64,000 nucleotides of DNA from Nocardia flavorosea NBRC 108225 (GTDB lineage Bacteria; Actinomycetota; Actinomycetes; Mycobacteriales; Mycobacteriaceae), in contig NZ_BDCG01000023.1 of the NCBI RefSeq assembly GCF_001613385.1, positions 124,001-188,000 on the forward strand. The letters run 5' to 3'. A program made the position numbers and the translations under genes. Shown here in pieces: positions 17,949 through 26,854 of this stretch (positions are counted from its first letter, which is position 1; every line of letters begins with the position of its first letter). Under the pieces are notes generated by a model. That model was not told the DNA's origin and searched no databases. It was given only the letters and a program-made list of their open reading frames with translations.

Positions 17949-19112
17949 GTGCTCACACAGCCGTTCGCGGACGCGATCGCCACCGCCGAGGAAATCATCA
18001 AAGGCGCCCCCCATATCCGCACCGAGCAGGATCTGGCCGAGGGCTACGACTACCTGGCCGCCAGTATCCGGGCGGCCATCCAGATGTCGTGGGCCTTCGA
18101 GCGGGACTTCCCGTTCTTCGTGACCTCCACCGGGCCCTATACGAAGATGGCGCTGGACAACCCCGACACCCTCTATTGGCACGCCAATCTGAATCCCGAC
18201 GCGGAATACGTGGTCACCGGAACCCGCGGCACCACCCGCGACCTGAGCTTCCAGGTGCTCAACGGTAACTACTCGCCGACCGAGGTGCCCGGCGGGGAAA
18301 CGGCCTTCGACGACCGCTCCATCGATATCGCGGCCGACGGCACCTATGAACTGACGCTGGGACCCGGCGCCGGCGGCCGCAACCATATCCAACTCGCCGC
18401 CGATTCCTCCATGCTCGCGGTGCGCGAGGTCTACGGCGACTGGGCGAACGAGAAGGCCGGCACCGTCCGGATCCGCCGGGTCGACACCACCGGGACCGCC
18501 CCACCGGCGGTCACCACCGATCTGATGGCCAAACGGTACGAAATCGCCGGCAAAATGCTGGTCTCCCGGCTGAAAACCTTTCTCGCCTTCCCGGAGTGGT
18601 TCTATCTGAACCTGCCGGTCAACACCATGACCGAACCGCGGCGCACCCCTGGCGGACTGTCCACGCAGTTCTCCTCGGTCGGACACTACGAACTCACCGA
18701 CGACCAGGTCATGATCCTGACCGTGCCGAAATCCGACGCCCCCTACCAGGGGTTCCAGCTCGGTAGCATGTGGTACCTGTCGCTGGACTACATCAACCAC
18801 CAGACCAGCCTCAACGCCGACCAGGCGAAAACGGACCCCGACGGCATGATCCGGCTGGTGATCAGCGAACGCGACCCCGGCCTGGTGAACTGGATCGAAC
18901 GCACCGGCCACGACCGCGCCTACCTGCAGTTCCGCTGGCAACGCCTGTCCCGGGAACTGAAACCCGAGGACGGGCCGACGGTGGAACTGGTGTCCTTCGA
19001 CGAACTGCCGGACCGGCTGCCCTACTACCGGGAATCCCGGATCACCCCGCAGGACTGGAAGGCGCGTATCGCCGCCCGGCAGGCCGCGGTGGCGGAAAGG
19101 ATGCTGGGCTGA
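17949..19112 (+). CDS. DUF1214 domain-containing protein
   Basis: A 387-residue soluble protein. The C-terminal two thirds match the DUF1214 pattern, including PYTKMALDNPDTLYWHANLNPDAEYVV, the YSNTVG-like VTSTGP region and WYLSLDYINHQTSLN. The function of the family is unknown; members often sit in lipid or steroid gene clusters. It starts with GTG after a GGGAG site. It overlaps the next gene by 1 bp, so the SDR and sulfotransferase are cotranscribed. The trio DUF1214-like (about 380 aa), SDR (about 260 aa), sulfotransferase (about 385 aa) resembles M. tuberculosis Rv3531c-Rv3530c-Rv3529c as I recall it. Confidence 0.75.
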   Translation: MLTQPFADAIATAEEIIKGAPHIRTEQDLAEGYDYLAASIRAAIQMSWAFERDFPFFVTSTGPYTKMALDNPDTLYWHANLNPDAEYVVTGTRGTTRDLSFQVLNGNYSPTEVPGGETAFDDRSIDIAADGTYELTLGPGAGGRNHIQLAADSSMLAVREVYGDWANEKAGTVRIRRVDTTGTAPPAVTTDLMAKRYEIAGKMLVSRLKTFLAFPEWFYLNLPVNTMTEPRRTPGGLSTQFSSVGHYELTDDQVMILTVPKSDAPYQGFQLGSMWYLSLDYINHQTSLNADQAKTDPDGMIRLVISERDPGLVNWIERTGHDRAYLQFRWQRLSRELKPEDGPTVELVSFDELPDRLPYYRESRITPQDWKARIAARQAAVAERMLG

Positions 19113-19888
19113 TGCTGTTGCGGGACAAAGTGGTGGTCGTTTCGGGAATCGGCCCCGGGCTCGGCCAAGCCATCGCGGTGCAGAGTGCGAAGGCCGGCGC
19201 GAAGGTCGTACTCGCCTCGCGTACCGAGAAACGGTTACTCGAGGTCGGTGCCGTTATCGAGGATCTGGGCGGCCGCGCGCTGGTGGTGCCCACCGATATC
19301 ACCGACGACGCGGCGGCGCAGGAACTCGTGCGCGCCACCCAGGAGGAGTTCGGGCGGGTCGACGCACTGGTGAACAATGCGTTCGCCATGCCGCCGATGG
19401 CCGACCTCGCCGATGTGGCGATCGACGATCTGCGCGCCAGTTTCGAAACCAACGTTTTCGCCGCACTACGCCTGACCCGCCTGTTCGCGCCGGCGCTCGC
19501 CGAACGCAACGGGTCGGTGGTGATGATCAACTCGGCCGTTCTGCGCCACTCCCGGCGGCCCTACGGCCCGTACAAGATGGCCAAGACCACGCTGCTGGCG
19601 CTGGCGCAGAGCCTGGCCACCGAACTGGGACCCCGGGGCATCCGGGTGAATTCGGTGGCGCCGGGCTGGATCTGGGCCGACACTCTGAAATGGTATTTCG
19701 GCTATCTGGCGAAGGAACGCGGAGTCACGGCCGAAGAGGTCTACACCGAGACGGCCGCCGATATCGATCTGCGCCGGCTGCCCGAACCCGACGAAATCGC
19801 CGATGCCGTTATCTTCTTCGCCTCCGAGATGTCCCGGGCGATCACCGGGACCTGTCTCGACGTGAACTGCGGCGAATTCCACCACTGA
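19112..19888 (+). CDS. Short-chain dehydrogenase/reductase
   Basis: A 258-residue NAD(P)-dependent oxidoreductase. The cofactor motif is GIGPGLG (12-18), with NNAF in place of the usual NNAG. The catalytic set is a Ser in MINSAV and Y-x3-K (YKMAK). It probably oxidises or reduces an alcohol or ketone on the substrate handled by this operon. It starts at the ATG that overlaps the DUF1214 stop and is followed 13 bp later by the sulfotransferase gene. Confidence 0.88.
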   Translation: MLLRDKVVVVSGIGPGLGQAIAVQSAKAGAKVVLASRTEKRLLEVGAVIEDLGGRALVVPTDITDDAAAQELVRATQEEFGRVDALVNNAFAMPPMADLADVAIDDLRASFETNVFAALRLTRLFAPALAERNGSVVMINSAVLRHSRRPYGPYKMAKTTLLALAQSLATELGPRGIRVNSVAPGWIWADTLKWYFGYLAKERGVTAEEVYTETAADIDLRRLPEPDEIADAVIFFASEMSRAITGTCLDVNCGEFHH

Positions 19889-19901
19889 GGAGACAACAGA
19901 A

Positions 19902-21074
19902 ATGATCGGCAGGGAAGACGTCGGTACGATCGACGATCTGCACGCCTCCGCCACCAAAGTGATCGGCCTGGACGATTTCGGTGCCGACGACTACCGCACC
20001 GGACTGTCGGTGCTGCTGGAATCGTTCGAACGCGATGCCGAACTCACCCCGTTCGGCAACAAGGTCAACCGGGCGTTCCTGCGCGGCGCGCTCATCGCCC
20101 GGGCGTTGAGCGAAGCCGGCTGGAAACAGTATCCGCAGCATGCCGAGGTATCCGTCGAGCGCCCGATCTTCGTCACCGGGTTACCGCGTTCGGGCACGAC
20201 CGCCGTGCACCGCCTGCTCACCGTCGATCCCGGCCATCAGGGCCTGGAGATGTGGCTGACCGAGATGCCGCAGCCGCGACCGCCGCGGGAGACGTGGGAA
20301 CAGAACCCGGTATTCCAGCGGCTCCAGGCAGCCTACGAGAAACACCACGTGGAGCATCCGGAATTCATGGGTGTGCACCATATCTCGGCCGACCAGGTGG
20401 AGGAGTGCTGGCAGCTGCTGCGGCAATCGGCGATGTCGATCTCCTACGAATGCCTCGCCTACCTGCCGCGCTACTCCGAATGGCTACGCGACCAGGACTG
20501 GATCCCCGCCTATGAGCGCCACCGCCGCAATCTGCAGCTGATCGGGCTCAACGATCCGGATCGCCGGTGGGTGCTGAAGAACCCGAGCCACCTGTTCGCG
20601 CTCGACGCCCTGCTCGCCGTATACCCCGACGCACTGATCATCCAGATGCATCGGCAGCCGCGCACCATCGTGGCGTCGGTGTGCAGCTTGAACGAGCAGG
20701 CCACGGATGGCTGGTCGGAGAAGTTCCGCGGTCCGGTGGTGGGGGAGGCGCAACTGGAGCTGTGGTCCCGCGGCGCCCGGACCTTCCTCGCCGATCGCGC
20801 GAAACATCCCGCCGCGCAGTTCGTCGATGTGTACTACGAGGATTTCGTCACCGATCCGATCGCCACCGTCGAGCGGATCTACGACCACTTCGGGATCGAA
20901 TTCACCGAAGCGGCTCGTACGCAGATGGCCGGCCTGCACAGCGAATCCACCTCGGGCGCCGCACGACCCGCCCACAAGTACTCACTGGCCGATTTCGGTC
21001 TCACCGCCGATCAGGTCGATGAAGCGTTCGCCCCCTACCTGGCCGAGCACTATCCGGGTGGTAGCCGTAATTGA
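19902..21074 (+). CDS. Sulfotransferase family protein
   Basis: A 390-residue protein of the Sulfotransfer_3 type. The 5'-phosphosulfate-binding loop is GLPRSGTT (93-100). The 3'-phosphate-binding region is around WVLKNPSHLFALDALLAVYPDALIIQMHRQPRTIVASV. It should move a sulfo group from PAPS to a hydroxyl. The PAPS-making genes cysD and cysNC lie 3 kb away, on the other side of the shared regulator. A GAGGAG site precedes the ATG. The acceptor is unknown; a sterol- or lipid-like alcohol is suggested by the KstR-type site, but this is inference. Confidence 0.85.
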   Translation: MIGREDVGTIDDLHASATKVIGLDDFGADDYRTGLSVLLESFERDAELTPFGNKVNRAFLRGALIARALSEAGWKQYPQHAEVSVERPIFVTGLPRSGTTAVHRLLTVDPGHQGLEMWLTEMPQPRPPRETWEQNPVFQRLQAAYEKHHVEHPEFMGVHHISADQVEECWQLLRQSAMSISYECLAYLPRYSEWLRDQDWIPAYERHRRNLQLIGLNDPDRRWVLKNPSHLFALDALLAVYPDALIIQMHRQPRTIVASVCSLNEQATDGWSEKFRGPVVGEAQLELWSRGARTFLADRAKHPAAQFVDVYYEDFVTDPIATVERIYDHFGIEFTEAARTQMAGLHSESTSGAARPAHKYSLADFGLTADQVDEAFAPYLAEHYPGGSRN

Positions 21075-21082
21075 CCGAGTGC

Positions 21083-21118
21083 CCGGGCAGTGGGAGCCGT
21101 ACCGCGCTCACTGCCCGG
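21083..21118 (+). terminator. Hairpin after the sulfotransferase gene
   Basis: CCGGGCAGTG (21083-21092) pairs with CACTGCCCGG (21109-21118), a 10-bp perfect stem starting 9 bp after the stop codon. A second stem, GCCGTACC (21096-21103) with GGTACGGC (21124-21131), overlaps it, so the two structures exclude each other. There is no T-tract. The remaining space to 21371 shows no recognisable gene. Confidence 0.5.
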
Positions 21119-21371
21119 CGTCCGGTACGGCTTCGTGCACCGGTCGGCAGCGGAAGTTACCGCTCCGCCACCAGATATTCGGTCACGGACCTGTGCCTTC
21201 CGGTAGGGGCCGTCGCAGTCGGCGTCGTACTGGGATTTGTCGAACCGAACTCTGCGCCACGGCCTTCCTCCCGAGATGGCACGTGCTCGTCTTCAGGCCG
21301 CTGCCTGAGAGCGTCTCCGGGGGAAACCTGGCCGAGAAGGTGTGGCGGTCGCCCTCTCGAGCGCTCGAGTT

Positions 21372-22040
21372 TCAGGGCTGGCCGGGTTTCAGCACGATGA
21401 ACAAGCCGTGGGCTTCGGCGCAGAGCAGGTCTCCGTCGTGCAGGGTGGCCTTGATCCACACCTTGCGGCCCTCCTGGCGTTCGCCCCAGGCACGCAGCTG
21501 TAGTTCTTTGTTCAGCGGTGTGATCGCCCGGTAGTCGACGGTGAGCGAGGCGGTCCGGGTGACCGACCCGGAGTACAGCGAACCGGCCAGTCCCATCAGA
21601 TCGTCGAAGCCCAGCGAGACGTATCCGCCGTGCGCCGCCGCGTTCCCGCCCAGGTGGAAAGTGCGATAGGTGATCCGGGCCTCGACGCCGTCCGGTTTCG
21701 CGCGATCCACCCGGTAGGGCGGCAGAGTCACATTGCCGCGAGACGGCAGATCGAACCGAGTCCAGCCGGGTGCGTCCCATTCCTCATGGACGTGGGTGCC
21801 GAGCCGGTCGTTGAGTTTCTCCAGGATGCCGGCCGCTTCCTGCACCAGATCGTCGGGCGGTACCGCCAGCCGTGCGCGGTCCATGAGCGTCCGGACCTGT
21901 TCGACGAAATCGCCGTAGTGGGGTCCGCCGCGGCTGGTGTCCACCGATCGGACCTGATTCATCAGCTCCGACATCGGCCGGAATCCGCCTTCGTGATGCT
22001 CCGCGCTGGGGAGTGCGTTCCCGGCCTCGTCGTCGCTCAT
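21372..22040 (-). CDS. PaaI-type hotdog-fold acyl-CoA thioesterase
   Basis: A 222-residue protein. The C-terminal half holds the hotdog motif FHLGGNAAAHGGYVSLGFDDLMG, followed by SLTVDYRAITPLNKELQLRAWGERQEGRKVWIKATL. Such proteins hydrolyse acyl-CoA thioesters. The N-terminal 90 residues are an extension of unknown role. The core AACACGTT of a KstR-type site lies directly before the start (22044-22051), though the outer bases do not fit the consensus. It is divergent from the thioredoxin gene. Confidence 0.8.
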   Translation of the reverse strand: MSDDEAGNALPSAEHHEGGFRPMSELMNQVRSVDTSRGGPHYGDFVEQVRTLMDRARLAVPPDDLVQEAAGILEKLNDRLGTHVHEEWDAPGWTRFDLPSRGNVTLPPYRVDRAKPDGVEARITYRTFHLGGNAAAHGGYVSLGFDDLMGLAGSLYSGSVTRTASLTVDYRAITPLNKELQLRAWGERQEGRKVWIKATLHDGDLLCAEAHGLFIVLKPGQP

Positions 22041-22043
22041 GAG

Positions 22044-22051
22044 AACACGTT
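22044..22051. promoter_or_regulatory. AACACGTT core, possible partial KstR-type site
   Basis: The 8-base palindrome AACACGTT lies 3 bp upstream of the thioesterase start. It matches only the inner AACnnGTT of the KstR consensus; the flanking T and A are missing, so it may be chance. Confidence 0.25.
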
Positions 22052-22262
22052 ATCGTTCGGGTCGGGGGCCGCGGCCGGGCGGGGCACTCTTCCGTGCCCG
22101 CGCACCGGCCGTCCCCGCGCTGCTCGGGCCACGTAGGCTCCCGGCAACGGCTGTCCGGCCGTCCATTTTTCGCTGGGCGGCCGGTGCCCGTCCGTGGGAG
22201 GATTTCCGGACGGGGTGATACGCACGCGGGGCGGTCGGCTCGGGCCGCCGGGAGGACTACAG

Positions 22263-22715
22263 ATGCCGACGACGCCACTGACCCAGCAGAGTTTCCAGAC
22301 GGTCGTGGCCACCAACCACATTGTGCTGGTGGATTTCTGGGCGACCTGGTGTGGTTGGTGCACCCGGTTCGCGCCGGTCTACGAGGCCTCCTCCGAAACT
22401 CATCGCGATATCGTGCACGCCACGGTCGAGGCCGAGGCCGAACCCGCGCTGGCAGCGGCGGGGCAGGTCGACCGCTACCCGTGGATCATGGCCTTCCGCG
22501 AGGGCATGCTGGTCTACTCCAAGGCCGGATTCCTGCCCGCCGACCAGCTCGAGGAACTGGTCCAGCAGATCCGGTGGATGGATATGGAGACCTTCCGGCG
22601 CGAACACGGACAGCCTGCCCGCGAGACGACAGTGCCCGCGGAACCCGCGACCGGCCGAGCCGGGCCCGCCCCCGGGCCGCAGTCCTACGGCTGGCCCGGT
22701 CTGCGGCCGGCGTGA
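22263..22715 (+). CDS. Thioredoxin-domain protein
   Basis: A 150-residue thioredoxin. The redox motif is WCGWC with Cys30 and Cys33, preceded by VLVDFWATWC and followed by YPWIMAFREGMLVYSKAGFLP, which carries the cis-proline region. The C-terminal 35 residues are a Pro/Ala/Gly tail. No signal peptide is seen, so it is cytoplasmic. A GGGAGG site precedes the ATG. Its stop overlaps the GTG of the kinase gene, so the two are translated together. Confidence 0.85.
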   Translation: MPTTPLTQQSFQTVVATNHIVLVDFWATWCGWCTRFAPVYEASSETHRDIVHATVEAEAEPALAAAGQVDRYPWIMAFREGMLVYSKAGFLPADQLEELVQQIRWMDMETFRREHGQPARETTVPAEPATGRAGPAPGPQSYGWPGLRPA

Positions 22716-24139
22716 ACGGCGCACTCGAACCAGGCGCGGTATTCGCCGGTTACCGCATCGAACGGCTGCTCGGAACGGGCGGTATGGGCCAGGTCTATCT
22801 GGCCCGCGACCGCGACCTACCGCGTCCGGTCGCCCTGAAACTGCTGAACCCGATGACCGGGGACGAGCAGGAGGTCCGGGCCCGGTTCCTGCGCGAGACC
22901 GATACCGTGGCGCGGTTCGCCCACCCGAATATCGTCGCCGTGTACGCCCGCGGGGAAGAACAGAACCGCCTCTGGATGGCGATGCAGTACATCGAGGGCA
23001 CCGATGTTGCGGCGGTCCTGCGGGACGGGCCCGTCCGCCCCGACCACACGGTACGGATCATCGAGGAAACCGCGCGCGCCCTCGACCACGCGCATACCGC
23101 CGGGGTCCTGCACCGCGACGTGAAACCCGCGAACATCCTGCTGGCCTGGGGCGAGCACCAGCGGGTGTACCTCTCCGATTTCGGTATCGCCAAAGCAGTC
23201 GACCGTTCCGACGGGCTCACCCGCACCGGGGAGCTGTACGCGAGTTTTCACTACGCCGCGCCCGAATACTTCGAGATGCGACCCGATATCGACCGCCGCG
23301 CGGATGTGTACTCGCTGGGCTGCACGCTGTACTACCTGCTGACCGGCCGGTTACCGTATCCGGCGGCCACCACCGGCGCATTGATCAACGCCCACCTCAA
23401 TGCCCCGGTGCCGCGGCCGTCGGCGGCAGACCCGCGAGTGCCCCGCGGATTCGACGGGGTGATCGCCAAGGCCATGGCGAAGAATCCGTACGAGCGGTTC
23501 CCGAGCTGCGGGGAACTGGCGCTGGCCGCCCGCCGGGCACTCACCGAACCTGCGGTCACCATGCCGGCCACCCCGCCCGTGCCACCGATCGCGCAGTCCG
23601 CGCCGCCTCCCGGCCGGCCGAGTCGCGGCCGCCGGCGGATAGCGACGGCGCTCGCCGCCGCGCTCGCGCCGGCGATATTCGGTACAGCCGCCTGGCTCAC
23701 CGGGATATCGCGCACCGGCACCGCGGACTCCGCCGGCCCACCGGCACCGCCCGCGGATGCGGAAGCCGCCGCCGAACAGGCCGCCTGTGCGTATACGACG
23801 CTGGTCGGCACATACGACTACGCGGACCCGGCGGGCTGGGAACAACAAGTGCAGGCCGGGGCCACCGGACAATGGAAAAGCCAGGCCGAAACCGTCCTGC
23901 CGATGGCCCGGGTCCTCATCTCCGCCGACCCGGAACGGTCCCGGGTCCAGGAGGCCACATGCACGGCGACGATGAGCGCCGGCGGCACCCGCGCCGAGGT
24001 CCAGGTGCAACTGACCACCCTTGATGCCGAACCCGGCGCCGCCGAGACATCACGGGAACCTTCGGTGTCCACCGTGATGGAACTGGTCGACGGCCGGTGG
24101 CTGTGCAGCGTGTTCAATGCGCCTTTCATGCCGGAATGA
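22712..24139 (+). CDS. Membrane-anchored Ser/Thr protein kinase
   Basis: A 475-residue eukaryote-type kinase. The glycine loop is GTGGMG (21-26), the ATP-binding lysine is K43, the catalytic loop is HRDVKPAN (134-141) and DFG is at 156-158. A Pro-rich linker leads to one membrane helix (311-331), and the last 140 residues form an outer domain with AYTTLVGTYDYADPAGWEQQVQ. The GTG start overlaps the thioredoxin stop (GTGA), showing close coupling. Start choice is firm because homology begins 10 residues later. Confidence 0.92.
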   Translation: MNGALEPGAVFAGYRIERLLGTGGMGQVYLARDRDLPRPVALKLLNPMTGDEQEVRARFLRETDTVARFAHPNIVAVYARGEEQNRLWMAMQYIEGTDVAAVLRDGPVRPDHTVRIIEETARALDHAHTAGVLHRDVKPANILLAWGEHQRVYLSDFGIAKAVDRSDGLTRTGELYASFHYAAPEYFEMRPDIDRRADVYSLGCTLYYLLTGRLPYPAATTGALINAHLNAPVPRPSAADPRVPRGFDGVIAKAMAKNPYERFPSCGELALAARRALTEPAVTMPATPPVPPIAQSAPPPGRPSRGRRRIATALAAALAPAIFGTAAWLTGISRTGTADSAGPPAPPADAEAAAEQAACAYTTLVGTYDYADPAGWEQQVQAGATGQWKSQAETVLPMARVLISADPERSRVQEATCTATMSAGGTRAEVQVQLTTLDAEPGAAETSREPSVSTVMELVDGRWLCSVFNAPFMPE

Positions 24140-24235
24140 TGTTGTGAGGGTTTGCACACCGCTGGAACGGGGCATCGTCGATAGCGTCCGGTTCGCTACG
24201 CATAAGCTGGCCCGGCTGCACGATGGAGGTAAGTC

Positions 24236-25057
24236 TTGACGGTCGAGGTACTGGCCGACCCGGAACCGGGCGGGTCGTGGCAGGGCGGGCAACAGCCGGT
24301 CCGGCCGGCTCCACCGGTATCGATGATCGAGCGGATGACATCGATCCTGGACGCATTCGCGCCCGCCACACCGGTGCTCACACTGCAAGATCTGGTGGAG
24401 CGCACCGGTCTGCCCCGGTCCACGGTGCATCGCATCCTGGACCAGATGATCCGGTTGCGCTGGCTCGCGCATTCGCCCGGCGGCTACCGCTTGGGCCTGC
24501 GCACCCTGGAACTGGGTGGACTGGCCGCCGGGCACAACGAACTGCGGGCAGTGATCGGTCCGCTGCTGCACGAACTGTGTCAGCGAACCGCGTCGGTGGG
24601 TCATCTCGGCGTGCTGGACGGCCGCGACGTGGTGTATCTGGACAAAACCGGTGGCCGCAACAGCGCCACGGTCCCCACCCGGGTCGGCGGCAGGCTCCCG
24701 GCGCACAGCACTGCACTCGGTAAAGCGCTGCTGGCGGGCCTGGATCCCGGTGTCGTGGAAACATCGCTGCGCGAACAGCTTCCCCGGCTCACCGCACGCA
24801 CGATCGGTGACCGGCTGGAACTGCACCGGGAATTGGCCCGGATCCGCAGCCGCCAGGGGGTCGCGGTGGACCACGAGGAAGCGGTCACCGGAATCGGCTG
24901 CGTAGCGGTACCCGTCCGGCGCCGGGGAGTGGCGGTGGCGGCGTTGTCGCTTGCCACCCGGATCGGTTCCGGCCGCCCGGCCGTTGACACCGGTCTGCAG
25001 GCCCGGCAGCTGAGTGCGCTGGCGGCCGAAGCGGGCCGGTTGCTCTCCCGTGAATGA
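24236..25057 (+). CDS. IclR-family transcriptional regulator
   Basis: A 273-residue protein. The winged helix covers about 30-90 (LTLQDLVERTGLPRSTVHRILDQMIRLRWL), and the effector domain follows (RTASVGHLGVLDGRDVVYLDKTGG, HSTALGKALLAGL). It begins at a TTG with GGAGGT upstream. The convergent FAD dehydrogenase gene (25088) is its nearest neighbour; whether it controls that gene cannot be told. Confidence 0.85.
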   Translation: MTVEVLADPEPGGSWQGGQQPVRPAPPVSMIERMTSILDAFAPATPVLTLQDLVERTGLPRSTVHRILDQMIRLRWLAHSPGGYRLGLRTLELGGLAAGHNELRAVIGPLLHELCQRTASVGHLGVLDGRDVVYLDKTGGRNSATVPTRVGGRLPAHSTALGKALLAGLDPGVVETSLREQLPRLTARTIGDRLELHRELARIRSRQGVAVDHEEAVTGIGCVAVPVRRRGVAVAALSLATRIGSGRPAVDTGLQARQLSALAAEAGRLLSRE

Positions 25058-25087
25058 GGCCGGAGCCGTCGAGGTGACCGGACGGGG

Positions 25088-26785
25088 TCAGGGCGGTGTC
25101 AGGGACCGCGCCAGTGCGCGTCCCGCGGCCCGGCCGGAGAAGATGCATCCGCCGAGGAAGGTCCCTTCGAGCGCGTTGTAACCGTGCACGCCGCCGCCGC
25201 CGAATCCGGCGACCTCACCCGCGGCGTACAGCCCGGGGAAGGGAGTGCCGTCGGAACGCATCACCCGGGAGTCCAGATCGGTCTGGAGACCGCCGAGGGT
25301 TTTGCGGGTGAGGACATTGAGCCGGACCGCGATGAGTGGCCCCGCCGCCGGGTCCAGGATCCGGTGCGGTTTCGCGACGCGCGCGGTTTTGTCGCCGAAA
25401 TAGGTTCGCGCGTTGTGGATCGCGGCCACCTGGGCGTCCTTGGTGAACTTGTTGGTGATCTCGCGGTCGCGTGCGACGATCTGGCGTTCCATATCCGCAA
25501 AGTCGAGCTGCGGGCCGCGGGCGATCGCGTTCATACCGTCCACCAGTTCGCGGAGAGTACCGGCGACCACGAAATCGGCGCCGTGTTCCTTGAATGCCTC
25601 CACGGGGGCAGGCGCGCCCTTGGTGAACCTGCTGCGAACGGTGGTGAGCCGGTCTTTGCTGGTGATATCGGGGTTCTGCTCCGATCCCGAGAGCGCGAAC
25701 TCCTTCTCGATGATCGCCTGGGTCAGCACGAACCACGAATAGTCGTGACCGGTCGACAGAATGGCCTTCATCGTGGTGTTGGTATCGAAACCGGGGAAAC
25801 ACGGCGCCGGCAGCCGTTTACCGTTCGCGTCGAACCACAGCGACGACGGGCCGGGGATGATACGGATCGCATGGTCGGGCCAGATCGGGTCCCAGTTGTT
25901 GATGCCCTCGGTGTAGTGCCACATTCGGTCCCGGTTCACCAGGGCGGCGCCGGCGGATTCGGCGATACCGAGCATCCGGCCGTCCACATGCGCGGGCACC
26001 CCGGAGATCATGGTCCGGGGCGCGGGGCCCAGCCGGTCGACCGGCCAGTTGCGCCGGATCAGGTCGTGATTGTGACCGATACCGCCGGTGGTGACCACGA
26101 CCGCGCCGGCCCGGAATTCGAAATCGTCCACCACCGTGCGCGAGGTGGCGACGCCACGGGGCAACTCCGTGGGTTCCAGCACACTGCCGCGGACCCCGGC
26201 GACCGCACCGTCCTCGACGAGCAGGTCGTCGACCTGATGCCGGAACGCGAACCGCACCAGCCCGTTGCGTTCCGCTTCCAGGACGGGGTTCAGGAAGACC
26301 TCGAGAACTCCGGGACCCGTACCCCAGGAGATATGGAACCGCGGCACCGAATTGCCGTGTCCGTCGGCGAGGGCTCCGCCACGTTCGGCCCAGCCGACCA
26401 GCGGCGTGACCCGCAGACCGAGGTCGTAGAGGTAGTCGCGTTTCTCGGTGGCCGCGAACTGCACGTAGGCCTGCGCCCACTGCCGGGCCCAGTGGTCCTC
26501 CTCGTCCCGGTCGAAACCGGCCGAACCCAGCCAGTCCTGCAGTGCGAGTTCGTAGGAGTCGTGGATACCGAGCCGCCGCTGTTCGGGGCTGTCGACGAAG
26601 AACAGCCCGCCGAGCGACCAGAAGGCCTGCCCGCCCAGGTTGTTGCGGTTCTCCTGGTCGACGACGAGAACGCGATGCCCGGCCCTGGTCAGTTCGTAGG
26701 TGGCGACGAGACCGGCCAGTCCGGCGCCGACGACGATCACGGGATATTCGCCGGATACCCGGTCACCGGGGGAGGTTTCGGACAC
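25088..26785 (-). CDS. FAD-binding dehydrogenase of the 3-ketosteroid dehydrogenase/fumarate reductase superfamily
   Basis: A 565-residue flavoprotein. The dinucleotide fold starts at residue 15 (VIVVGAGLAGLVATYELTRAGHRV) and includes LGGQAFWSLGGLFFVDSPEQRRLG. The C-terminal FAD region reads PGLYAAGEVAGFGGGGVHGYNALEGTFLGGCIFSGRAAG. It resembles M. tuberculosis Rv0785, a KstD relative of unknown substrate. The start ATG at 26785 agrees with the fold. It could desaturate a ketone-bearing ring; steroid activity is not proven by the sequence. Confidence 0.85.
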   Translation of the reverse strand: MSETSPGDRVSGEYPVIVVGAGLAGLVATYELTRAGHRVLVVDQENRNNLGGQAFWSLGGLFFVDSPEQRRLGIHDSYELALQDWLGSAGFDRDEEDHWARQWAQAYVQFAATEKRDYLYDLGLRVTPLVGWAERGGALADGHGNSVPRFHISWGTGPGVLEVFLNPVLEAERNGLVRFAFRHQVDDLLVEDGAVAGVRGSVLEPTELPRGVATSRTVVDDFEFRAGAVVVTTGGIGHNHDLIRRNWPVDRLGPAPRTMISGVPAHVDGRMLGIAESAGAALVNRDRMWHYTEGINNWDPIWPDHAIRIIPGPSSLWFDANGKRLPAPCFPGFDTNTTMKAILSTGHDYSWFVLTQAIIEKEFALSGSEQNPDITSKDRLTTVRSRFTKGAPAPVEAFKEHGADFVVAGTLRELVDGMNAIARGPQLDFADMERQIVARDREITNKFTKDAQVAAIHNARTYFGDKTARVAKPHRILDPAAGPLIAVRLNVLTRKTLGGLQTDLDSRVMRSDGTPFPGLYAAGEVAGFGGGGVHGYNALEGTFLGGCIFSGRAAGRALARSLTPP

Positions 26786-26854
26786 GGTTCACCCTTCGCT
26801 CACGGTAGTTACCGGCGGGAAACTTATCAGACCCGCGGCATGCCCGGCCGGGGT

